From JAUPTX01 sp964652835 (lineage in GTDB: Bacteria; Patescibacteriota; Minisyncoccia; Phycocordibacterales; CSBR16-119): a stretch of DNA of 7,275 nt. Position numbers and translations under genes: made by a program. Below, piece after piece: positions 1 to 4,152 of this stretch; within the stretch, counting starts at the first letter, position 1; each line of letters starts with the position of its first letter. Location of the stretch: the NCBI GenBank assembly GCA_964652835.1, contig CAZZCB010000021.1, forward strand, positions 1 to 7,275, in the 5' to 3' direction. A model generated the notes under the pieces. It was given only the letters and a program-made list of their open reading frames with translations. It did not search any database and was not told where the DNA came from.

Positions 1-113
1 AAAAATACTCGTATTCCATTTCCCGCATGTTCAAAACTTTGAATTCTTTTTACAATACTAAAAATTCTTTTTTCTGATTTATGTTCTGTTTTTTTATTTT
101 CCATATTATTCAT
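1..113 (-). CDS. dgkA: Diacylglycerol/undecaprenol kinase family, N-terminal fragment (cut by window edge)
   Basis: An open minus-strand frame begins with ATG at 113-111 and runs off the left edge after 37 codons. Residues 16-37 read KRIFSIVKRIQSFEHAGNGIRVF, here broken as RIFSIVKRIQ then SFEHAGNGIRVF. The SF-x-HA-x-NGIRV pattern is what I know from the start of Gram-positive-type DgkA proteins, small integral membrane kinases that phosphorylate diacylglycerol or undecaprenol for lipid recycling. The first 15 residues are a charged, lysine-rich tail. A second in-frame ATG at 104-102 is an alternative start. It lies 12 bp after the xth stop on the same strand, so the two are probably co-transcribed. 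The membrane helices and the catalytic glutamate lie outside the window, so the assignment rests on the N-terminus alone. Confidence 0.62.
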   Translation of the reverse strand, partial: MNNMENKKTEHKSEKRIFSIVKRIQSFEHAGNGIRVF

Positions 114-125
114 ACAAATATTTTA

Positions 126-890
126 CTATAAATTTATTTCAATAGGGCAGTGGTCGGATCCGATAAAGTCTGCGTGGGTTTTAAAACTTTTAACCCTCGG
201 CATTAAGCTAGATGAAACGAAAAAATAATCTATTCTCCATCCGACATTTCTTTCGCGAGCGCGCGTCTTCTGGTCCCAGTAAGTATAAACTTCTTTTTTG
301 TTCGGATATAAATTTCGGAAAACATCTACATATCCGTCGTTTATAACTTCATCTATCCATTCTCTTTCTTCTGGCAAAAAACCAGTGTTCTTTTCATTTT
401 CTTTTGGGCGCGCTAGATCTATTTCTGTGTGCGCAGTGTTTACATCACCCGTGAAGATTATTTGTTTGCCAGATTTTTTAAGTTTGTTTATAAATTTTAA
501 AAAAGCATCGTAGAACTCTAGTTTATATGCGAGACGCGCCGGTCCGCCTCCGCCGTTAGGGAAGTAGCAGTTTAGTAAAACAAAATCTTTAAAATGCGCC
601 ACAACAGTTCGTCCTTCATCGTCGTCTCCAGGCATATCGATACCGTAATTTACTTTTTCTGGCTTTTCTTTTGAATAGATCGCAACGCCCGAATAACCCT
701 TTTTAATTTTTGAACTTGAGAAAAAAGAAGTGTAACCTTTTGGCTCTAATATTTCTTTTGTGAGTTGTGACACCTCTGCTTTTGTTTCTTGAAGACAAAG
801 TATGTCGGGTTTAAGCTTAAAAGCCTCGGCAAAAGCTCCTTTTTTGACGCCAGCCCTTATTCCGTTTATGTTCCATGAGATTATTTTCAT
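126..890 (-). CDS. xth: Exodeoxyribonuclease III / AP endonuclease (EEP superfamily)
   Basis: The 254-residue product has the usual length and motif order of bacterial ExoIII. It starts MKIISWNINGIRAG (metal-binding Asn7), then LQETKA (Glu35), NCYFPNGG (Tyr109), TGDVNTAH (Asp149, Asn151), WRIDYFF (Asp221) and the C-terminal GSDHCPI (Asp246, His247). All catalytic positions are therefore present. The family cleaves DNA 5' to abasic sites and removes 3' blocking groups in base-excision repair. I infer the same role here, in the cytoplasm. The ATG at 890 fits the family start exactly. No Shine-Dalgarno is visible, and a TATAAT box ends 7 nt before the ATG, so the message may be leaderless. The partial dgkA follows after 12 bp. 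Confidence 0.96.
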   Translation of the reverse strand: MKIISWNINGIRAGVKKGAFAEAFKLKPDILCLQETKAEVSQLTKEILEPKGYTSFFSSSKIKKGYSGVAIYSKEKPEKVNYGIDMPGDDDEGRTVVAHFKDFVLLNCYFPNGGGGPARLAYKLEFYDAFLKFINKLKKSGKQIIFTGDVNTAHTEIDLARPKENEKNTGFLPEEREWIDEVINDGYVDVFRNLYPNKKEVYTYWDQKTRARERNVGWRIDYFFVSSSLMPRVKSFKTHADFIGSDHCPIEINL

Positions 891-897
891 ACGCTTA

Positions 898-903
898 ATT
901 ATA
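898..903 (-). promoter_or_regulatory. -10 box of the xth promoter
   Basis: The minus strand reads TATAAT here, a perfect -10 hexamer, followed by 7 nt and then the xth ATG. Transcription would start at or next to the start codon. I see no convincing -35 at the expected distance, so the call rests on the -10 and its position. Confidence 0.5.
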
Positions 904-923
904 TCTGATTTTTAAATAATAAG

Positions 924-964
924 AAAAAGCCCCGTCCCGACTTAACGTCGGGACGGGGCTTTTT
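924..964 (-). terminator. Strong Rho-independent terminator after the methyltransferase gene
   Basis: A 13-bp perfect GC-rich stem (GCCCCGTCCCGAC at 929-941 with GTCGGGACGGGGC at 947-959) encloses the loop TTAAC. It is flanked by five A and five T that extend the stem to 18 bp. Read on the minus strand it lies just past the methyltransferase stop and insulates xth from read-through. The symmetrical A/T flanks would let it work in both directions. Confidence 0.95.
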
Positions 965-975
965 CCTATCTAACC

Positions 976-1626
976 TTAACTTTGTTTTTGGAGTAAGGTT
1001 ATAACAAAAATTTCATTTTTACTTTCTGGGATAACAATATGTTCCTGGTTTATGACTCTAACATTCTCGCCATATAAATCTACAATCTCTTCGTCTTTAA
1101 AAAAGTAATAGTGAACTCCATCTACCTGGAATTCTCCACTCTCTGAGTTTGCTGGAGAAAAAGTTAAAAATTGTTTTGTATTTTTCGAAAAAGAAACATT
1201 TAATATATATCCGCCCGGCTTTAAAACCCGAGTAGCTTCTTTTCCATATTTTTTAAAATCTTCATCTTGTAAGTGTTGAGCAAGACCAAAGTCTGTTACC
1301 GCGTCAAATGTTTCATCTGCAAACTGTAAATCAAAAACATCGCCTTCCACAAAACGCATCTTGCTCGCGAGTCCTCTAAATTTAACTTCCTGGTTGTTTG
1401 CTTTAATTAACTTTGTAACATAATCCACACCAATAGCTTTGAAGCCAAAGTCGACAAAAATAAAAGGCCAAATACCACGACCGCTTCCTAAATCTAAAAC
1501 AAATCCCGGTGAAGGTATATATGAAATATATTCAAAAACTTTCGCCCTATAGTTTTTATGGGTCCATATATCAGAGCCAGTTTTATAAGCCGTCTCGAAA
1601 TATTTTTTATTTTGATCGTATGACAT
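976..1626 (-). CDS. Class I SAM-dependent methyltransferase, substrate unknown
   Basis: The 216-residue protein has a standard Rossmann-fold methyltransferase core. Motif I VLDLGSGRG is at 43-51, the acidic end of strand 2 at Asp68 (GVDY), then EGDVFDL at 94-100 and LKPGGYIL at 135-142. It resembles the small-molecule Methyltransf_11/25 group, which transfers a methyl group from S-adenosylmethionine. No motif identifies the acceptor, so I give no symbol. The first 35 residues (an aromatic, charged stretch with YKTGSDIWTHKNYRAK) form the lid seen in such enzymes. It starts at ATG 1626, with an extended -10 box 9 nt upstream and no Shine-Dalgarno. The gene is a single transcription unit ending at the hairpin at 924-964. 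It is divergent from the 49-residue gene on the other strand. Confidence 0.85.
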   Translation of the reverse strand: MSYDQNKKYFETAYKTGSDIWTHKNYRAKVFEYISYIPSPGFVLDLGSGRGIWPFIFVDFGFKAIGVDYVTKLIKANNQEVKFRGLASKMRFVEGDVFDLQFADETFDAVTDFGLAQHLQDEDFKKYGKEATRVLKPGGYILNVSFSKNTKQFLTFSPANSESGEFQVDGVHYYFFKDEEIVDLYGENVRVINQEHIVIPESKNEIFVITLLQKQS

Positions 1627-1635
1627 CGTAGAAAT

Positions 1636-1644
1636 ATTTTAACA
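1636..1644 (-). promoter_or_regulatory. Extended -10 promoter of the methyltransferase gene
   Basis: The minus strand reads TGTTAAAAT, an extended -10 (TG, one base, TAAAAT). The hexamer ends 9 nt before the start codon, which predicts a 5' leader of only a few nucleotides. The same nine bases occur before the recombinase gene at 3318-3326. Confidence 0.5.
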
Positions 1645-1652
1645 TTTAATAT

Positions 1653-1682
1653 TTGCAACGGCGTGTTTAAAAAGTGTATAAT
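1653..1682 (+). promoter_or_regulatory. Promoter of the 49-residue gene
   Basis: TTGCAA at 1653-1658 and TATAAT at 1677-1682 are separated by 18 bp. The predicted start near 1689 leaves a leader of about 38 nt that is rich in C and A and has no Shine-Dalgarno. The promoter lies in the 100-bp gap shared with the divergent methyltransferase gene. Confidence 0.6.
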
Positions 1683-1726
1683 CAAAGCAAGTCGTTCGTC
1701 GTCTCACCAACCCAAACCACCTCACC

Positions 1727-1876
1727 ATGACCATCTTAATCTCGATAATCGCCGTTGCCGCTATTACCCTCTACATCTTTACTCGTGGCGCCAGCTCGTC
1801 CGATGTTTACAGTGCATACGGTTCTGCCATCCGTGAAAATGGTGAAGTTGCCGGCCGATACAAGACTGGCAAATGA
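1727..1876 (+). CDS. 49-residue single-pass membrane microprotein, function unknown
   Basis: ATG 1727 to TGA 1876 encodes 49 residues starting MTILISIIAVAAITLYIFTR. Residues 3-18 form one hydrophobic helix followed by Arg20, then a polar tail (GASSSDVYSAYGSAIRENGE, then VAGRYKTGK). A short cytoplasmic N-terminus with the tail outside, or the reverse, cannot be decided. Support for a real gene is indirect but consistent: a promoter at 1653-1682, a hairpin terminator 13 nt after the stop, and a composition with C-ending codons and high GC (33 of 60 bases in 1741-1800, against 18 of 60 in 1501-1560 in the neighbouring gene). I do not recognise the family. The GC contrast suggests recent acquisition or an unusual expression class. 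Confidence 0.72.
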   Translation: MTILISIIAVAAITLYIFTRGASSSDVYSAYGSAIRENGEVAGRYKTGK

Positions 1877-1888
1877 TCAAACCTCAAC

Positions 1889-1919
1889 CAGAAACCCGGG
1901 TTGGGGTTTCTGCATTTTA
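1889..1919 (+). terminator. Rho-independent terminator of the 49-residue gene
   Basis: CAGAAACCC (1889-1897) pairs perfectly with GGGTTTCTG (1904-1912) around a 6-nt loop, followed by a T-rich run (CATTTTATTT). The T tract is interrupted, so efficiency may be moderate. Confidence 0.78.
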
Positions 1920-1946
1920 TTTCTTCCTCTTAGAGTGAAACTTTTT

Positions 1947-2053
1947 ACCCAACACACCAAGTTAAAACCTAAGTTTTATTTTATAAAATAAAATATGTAG
2001 TTTAAATATGTGCTAATAATATCTGCACAAATGTATTAACTTGGTGTATGGGT
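1947..2053. repeat. Inverted-repeat element without a gene, related to the GIY-YIG element
   Basis: The left arm 1947-1965 (ACCCAACACACCAAGTTAA) and the reverse complement of 2036-2053 (ACCCATACACCAAGTTAA) match over 12 consecutive bases plus the outer ACCCA, differing only by AC versus T. The 70 bp between them is AT-rich and contains no start-to-stop frame of note. The arm resembles the ends of the neighbouring GIY-YIG element (ACCCACACACCAACATTTA at 2094-2112), sharing the ACACACCAA core and a following TTAAAAC. It looks like a gene-less, miniature relative, but it could also be an ordinary long hairpin. Confidence 0.6.
1974..1993. repeat. 20-bp perfect A/T palindrome
   Basis: TTTTATTTTATAAAATAAAA is its own reverse complement and sits inside the arms of the 1947-2053 element. 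It could extrude as a cruciform or act as a weak bidirectional terminator for the minus-strand genes. Its A/T-only composition makes chance more likely than for a mixed sequence. Confidence 0.55.
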
Positions 2054-2109
2054 TTATGTATATCTTTAAGCTGACTATCAGTTACGTGGGTATACCCACA
2101 CACCAACAT
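2002..2109 (-). pseudogene. Remnant of a tyrosine-recombinase 3' end
   Basis: The segment 2053-2094, read on the minus strand, encodes YTHVTDSQLKDIHK. The intact recombinase 300 bp away ends YTHVTDSQLKDVHR in the same region, including the nucleophilic tyrosine. Of 14 codons, 12 keep the amino acid. Six of those codons are identical and six are synonymous (ACG/ACT, GAC/GAT, AGC/AGT, CAA/CAG, TTG/CTT, AAG/AAA). The other two are conservative (V/I, R/K). The piece therefore derives from a diverged homologue rather than a fresh duplication. It now lies in a 35-codon frame that opens with ATG directly after the GIY-YIG stop (TAA then ATG) and runs through repeat sequence to TAA at 2002-2004. Whether that frame is translated is unknown. 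It lacks every other recombinase motif. Confidence 0.7.
2081..2094. repeat. 14-bp direct repeat, copy 1
   Basis: GTTACGTGGGTATA here recurs exactly at 2446-2459 inside the recombinase gene, 365 bp apart, bracketing the GIY-YIG element. In both places it encodes the YTHVT stretch around the catalytic tyrosine. Copy 1 runs into the perfect 14-bp palindrome GTGGGTATACCCAC (2086-2099) where the remnant meets the element end. Confidence 0.75.
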
Positions 2110-2378
2110 TTAAAACAAACCCTCAGTAACTCGTTTTAATAATTGTGCCCGTGCTCGACCGCGATATTTTAGAGATTTTTCACGTTTCCGAGCGACAGAT
2201 TCTGTTTTGTATGCTTCATAATAAATTAAATCTAGAGGCCTTCGCGGTCGCGTAGAAAAGACCTTACCTTCTGAGTGTTCTTTAAATCTCTTCTTTAAAT
2301 CGTTCGTTGAACCAATATAGAATTTTAGGTCTTTTCTACTCTGCAATAGATATACGTAAAACATAAATGTTGGTGTGT
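2098..2378 (-). mobile_element. Putative minimal element: GIY-YIG gene bounded by 15-bp terminal inverted repeats
   Basis: ACACACCAACATTTA (2098-2112) is repeated as an exact inverse at 2364-2378. The repeats fit the gene with almost no slack. On the minus strand the last A of the upstream repeat is the A of the start codon, and the downstream repeat begins inside the stop codon. The 281-bp unit would then be only a nuclease gene plus its ends. Flanking it are the intact recombinase (13 bp beyond the right repeat) and a recombinase remnant (left). That it moves is inference. The repeats could also act only as an mRNA stem that stabilises or terminates the transcript. Confidence 0.5.
2110..2364 (-). 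CDS. Small stand-alone GIY-YIG nuclease domain protein
   Basis: The 84-residue product is one GIY-YIG domain. The first motif is VYL at 4-6 within MFYVYLLQS, the second YIG at 16-18 within FYIGST, then Arg26 and His30 in NDLKKRFKEH, and Glu55 in the TESVARKREKSLK helix. These are the positions that bind and cut DNA in this superfamily (UvrC N-domain, homing nucleases, YhbQ/UPF0213 group). The C-terminus is strongly basic (RGRARAQLLKR). The length suits the stand-alone YhbQ-like group, whose cellular role is poorly known. No Shine-Dalgarno precedes the ATG. The gene fills the space between 15-bp inverted repeats, pointing to a selfish or homing-like role. It starts 26 bp after the recombinase stop, so read-through from that gene could express it. 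Confidence 0.9.
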   Translation of the reverse strand: MFYVYLLQSRKDLKFYIGSTNDLKKRFKEHSEGKVFSTRPRRPLDLIYYEAYKTESVARKREKSLKYRGRARAQLLKRVTEGLF

Positions 2379-2390
2379 TAAATCTAGGGT

Positions 2391-3311
2391 TTATTTAGAT
2401 TTTCGACCATGAAATTTACGATGGACATCCTTCAATTGGCTGTCCGTTACGTGGGTATAGATTTGTGTTGTGGCGATATTTGCGTGGCCGAGCATCATTT
2501 GAACGCTTCTTATATCTGCGCCATTTTGGAGTAGGTCTGTGGCGAAAGAGTGGCGGATCACGTGCGGAGTAACTTTTTTAGAAATCCCAGCTTTGATAGC
2601 GTATTTTTTCACCAATCTTTCTATCGAGCGGGGAGTGAGTCTTGCATCTTTTTTATCACTTTTGTTGTTGCTGAACTGTACGAACATCGCTTCATTAAAA
2701 TCTTTTCTAGCCTTTAAATATTTTTTGATTGCATCTTTTGCATCTTCTGATAAAAACACAACACGAACTTTTTCTCCTTTTCCTCTGATAGAGAACTCAT
2801 CTTTTGAAAGGTCGAGGTCTCGGTTTAAACTTGCAAGCTCTGAAACACGGAGGCCTGTAGAAAAGAAAAGATGAAGTATTGCCTTGTCGCGAAGAGCTGA
2901 AAGAGCGTCACCCTCTGGCGCATTTAAAAGTCTACCGAGTTCACCACCTGATATTAAATCCAGGCTTCTTTGTGAAATTTTCGCGAGCTCTATTTTGTCT
3001 GGCGTCATCGTTGTTACCCCTCGCTTCATCATGTATTTTAGAAAAGTTCGTAGGGCTATGAGGTGATAGTTTTGAGTATTTTTCTTTAGGCCTGCTTGCG
3101 ACTGACCTTTTACTTTTACTCCAAGTTGTCTGTTTAAGTGAATTCTAAATTCGCGGAGTTTGTCTTCTGTTATTTTTCCTACATCTTTTATATTTGCGAA
3201 TTCAAAAAAACGAGAAAGGTATCTGTCGTAGTTTTCGACGGTTTTAAGAGAAAGTCCTTTTTCAATTTCTAAATATTCTAAGAATTGTGTTTTGGCTGAG
3301 GTTACTTGCAT
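2391..3311 (-). CDS. xerC: Tyrosine recombinase, XerC/XerD-like
   Basis: The 306-residue protein has the two-domain Xer layout. The N-terminal SAM-like core-binding domain (about 1-95) contains FLEYLEIEKGLS and TVENYDRYLSRF. The catalytic domain (about 115-300) has all six active residues: Arg155 (TGLRVSEL), Lys178 (RGKGEK), His250 and Arg253 (HVIRHSFAT), His276 (LGHANIATTQ) and Tyr285 (IYTHV). Length matches chromosomal XerC/D, which resolve chromosome dimers at dif. It lacks the extra helix of integron integrases as far as I can see. Whether it is the housekeeping Xer or an element integrase is undecided. The nearby remnant of a second recombinase tail and the repeats leave that open. ATG 3311 fits the family start and follows an extended -10 by 6 nt. 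Confidence 0.9.
   Translation of the reverse strand: MQVTSAKTQFLEYLEIEKGLSLKTVENYDRYLSRFFEFANIKDVGKITEDKLREFRIHLNRQLGVKVKGQSQAGLKKNTQNYHLIALRTFLKYMMKRGVTTMTPDKIELAKISQRSLDLISGGELGRLLNAPEGDALSALRDKAILHLFFSTGLRVSELASLNRDLDLSKDEFSIRGKGEKVRVVFLSEDAKDAIKKYLKARKDFNEAMFVQFSNNKSDKKDARLTPRSIERLVKKYAIKAGISKKVTPHVIRHSFATDLLQNGADIRSVQMMLGHANIATTQIYTHVTDSQLKDVHRKFHGRKSK
2446..2459. repeat. 14-bp direct repeat, copy 2
   Basis: This exact copy of GTTACGTGGGTATA (see 2081-2094) lies within the recombinase gene over the codons around catalytic Tyr285. It marks the right boundary of a 365-bp period that contains the last 55 bp of the gene and the whole GIY-YIG element. Confidence 0.75.
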
Positions 3312-3339
3312 GACTTTATTTTAACATAAATTTAAAGTC
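3312..3339 (-). promoter_or_regulatory. Recombinase promoter inside an inverted repeat
   Basis: The extended -10 TGTTAAAAT lies at 3326-3318 on the minus strand, 6 nt before the ATG, so the mRNA is likely leaderless. It sits within an inverted repeat whose arms are GACTTTA (3312-3318) and TAAAGTC (3333-3339), 14 bp apart. Arms in this position could be an operator. No regulator is identified, and 7-bp arms in AT-rich DNA can arise by chance. Confidence 0.42.
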
Positions 3340-3363
3340 GGAAAATAAAACAACCCCACAGGC

Positions 3364-3393
3364 TTGACAAAGTGGCATATAATATGCTATTAT
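3364..3393 (+). promoter_or_regulatory. rpsO promoter
   Basis: A perfect -35 TTGACA (3364-3369) and an extended -10 TGC TATTAT (3385-3393) are separated by 18 bp. The -10 region overlaps an inverted repeat, ATATAATA and TATTATAT with 3 bp between (3377-3395). The predicted start near 3400 gives a leader of about 120 nt. Confidence 0.75.
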
Positions 3394-3399
3394 ATAAAT

Positions 3400-3521
3400 A
3401 ATTTCGTAAGAAAACATTTTCATGAGGGATTTTAAAAATTTGCTTCGCCTTGTTTCTGGCTTATGCTGGGCAAAGGGCGGGGCTCTTGCGAAATAAAACT
3501 TTATATAGTAATATCAGGGCC
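3400..3521 (+). promoter_or_regulatory. rpsO leader with possible regulatory fold and a 24-codon upstream frame
   Basis: The leader is long for this compact genome. CGCC (3446-3449) plus TTG can pair with CAA plus GGCG (3476-3479), while the overlapping TTCGC (3444-3448) can pair with GCGAA (3488-3492). The two helices exclude each other, as in switching leaders. S15 is known in several bacteria to repress its own mRNA through leader structures that differ between lineages. I infer, but cannot show, the same here. A frame from ATG 3422 to TAA 3496 would encode a 24-residue peptide (MRDFKNLLRLVSGLCWAKGG, then ALAK) and may be incidental. Confidence 0.4.
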
Positions 3522-3785
3522 ATGTTAAAAACAGCAAAAAAACAAAAGATAATTAAAAAGTCTGCTATAAACGACAAGGACACAGGGTCTTCACACGTTC
3601 AAGTGGCTTTGCTGTCTGAAGCAATTAAAGAGCTTTCTTCTCACCTGAAAACTCATAAAAAAGATAATCACTCACGAAGAGGACTTATCAAGATGGTTTC
3701 AAAGAGACGAAAGCACTTAAAATACCTTGCGAAGAATGACAAGGTTGCTTACGACAAGATTGTCGCTGATCTTAAAATCAGTTAA
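3522..3785 (+). CDS. rpsO: 30S ribosomal protein S15
   Basis: From ATG 3522 the product is 87 residues, the normal size of S15. In-frame codons extend upstream to 3450 but are not family-like, so I place the start at 3522, where an AGGG lies a few bases before the ATG. The signature is clear: KDTGSSHVQVALL at 19-31, then HLKTHKKDNHSRRGL at 41-55 and KRRKHLKYL at 61-69. His41, Asp48, His50 and Ser51 are the residues known to contact the 16S rRNA three-way junction. S15 binds the central domain of 16S rRNA early in small-subunit assembly and helps bridge the subunits. No pnp follows, unlike in many bacteria. The gene is a monocistronic unit with its own promoter and terminator. Confidence 0.98.
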   Translation: MLKTAKKQKIIKKSAINDKDTGSSHVQVALLSEAIKELSSHLKTHKKDNHSRRGLIKMVSKRRKHLKYLAKNDKVAYDKIVADLKIS

Positions 3786-3787
3786 TA

Positions 3788-3825
3788 AACAAAATCCCTT
3801 CCTTTAAAAGAGGGATTTTGTTTTT
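3788..3825 (+). terminator. Rho-independent terminator of rpsO
   Basis: AACAAAATCCCT (3788-3799) pairs over 12 bp with AGGGATTTTGTT (3811-3822), and the stem runs into a T tract (3821-3825). It begins just after the rpsO stop codon. Confidence 0.92.
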
Positions 3826-3883
3826 ATGGTGTTACTATATATACGTAAGAATATTTATATTTTTACAACATTTTTATACAAAA

Positions 3884-3927
3884 AGTTTTTATCCTTACTT
3901 TTTCATGATAAAAAAGTAACAAAAACT
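3884..3927. repeat. A/T-rich two-part hairpin next to the rod element
   Basis: AGTTTTT (3884-3890) pairs with AAAAACT (3921-3927), and inside it TTACTTTTT (3895-3903) pairs with AAAAAGTAA (3911-3919). That gives 16 bp around a 7-nt loop. Read on the minus strand it would directly follow the rod-like element and could be its terminator. On the plus strand it precedes that element. Confidence 0.55.
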
Positions 3928-3930
3928 CTA

Positions 3931-4068
3931 GACCCACACTTCACACCTAAAAATAATATGTTTTAAACCAAGAAATGAGTAAACTCGGAAAGTCCATACT
4001 TTCCTCAAACAGTACTCATTTCTAAGGCAAAACATACTATTTTCTTTACGGTGTTCTCGTGTAGGGTC
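3931..4068. ncRNA. Candidate structured RNA: 138-nt rod-like imperfect hairpin
   Basis: From the outside in, the arms pair as follows. GACCC/GGGTC and ACAC/GTGT (3931-3939 with 4059-4068, one bulged A). ACACC/GGTGT (3943-3947 with 4050-4054). AAAATA/TATTTT (3950-3955 with 4038-4043). TATGTTTT/AAAACATA (3957-3964 with 4029-4036). AGAAATGAGTA/TACTCATTTCT (3971-3981 with 4013-4023). Tip GGAAAGT/ACTTTCC (3987-3993 with 3998-4004). That is about 46 pairs plus CC/GG, in one unbranched rod with internal loops. No protein frame explains it. On the minus strand a TAAAAT box at 4080-4075 would start transcription near 4068, exactly at the base of the rod, and a T-rich run follows its end. The size and rod shape recall 6S RNA, but I recognise no conserved 6S sequence. 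A folded DNA site is the alternative. Confidence 0.45.
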
Positions 4069-4105
4069 ACAAAGATTTTAATTTTAGAGAACAAATTTAA
4101 TAAAC

Positions 4106-4130
4106 TCTAGTTTATATTCTAAAAACTAGA
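4106..4130. repeat. 8-bp inverted repeat upstream of the NYN gene
   Basis: TCTAGTTT (4106-4113) pairs with AAACTAGA (4123-4130) around a 9-nt loop, 22 bp before the NYN start codon. It could be an operator or a leader hairpin. The rest of the 3826-4152 gap outside the described hairpins is AT-rich and shows nothing else I can name. Confidence 0.4.
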
Positions 4131-4152
4131 AACTAATTACTAACAACTATTT

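Noticed and set aside
3371..3399. Possible dif site (Xer recombination target) near the recombinase gene: GTGGCATA followed by TTATATAAAT
   Set aside because: It loosely recalls the E. coli dif arms, but the spacing and both arms deviate. The bases are fully explained by the rpsO extended -10 and its A/T-rich surroundings.
3450..3521. 24-residue N-terminal extension of S15
   Set aside because: S15 is normally 87-89 residues and the family start MLKTAKKQ falls at 3522. The upstream codons have no family resemblance.
3984..4006. RNase P RNA-like GGAAAGTCCATAC at the tip of the rod element
   Set aside because: It resembles the conserved 5' GGAAAGUCC block of RNase P RNA, but the element is far too short and unbranched and no other conserved RNase P segment is visible. 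The local GGAAAGT/ACTTTCC hairpin explains the bases.
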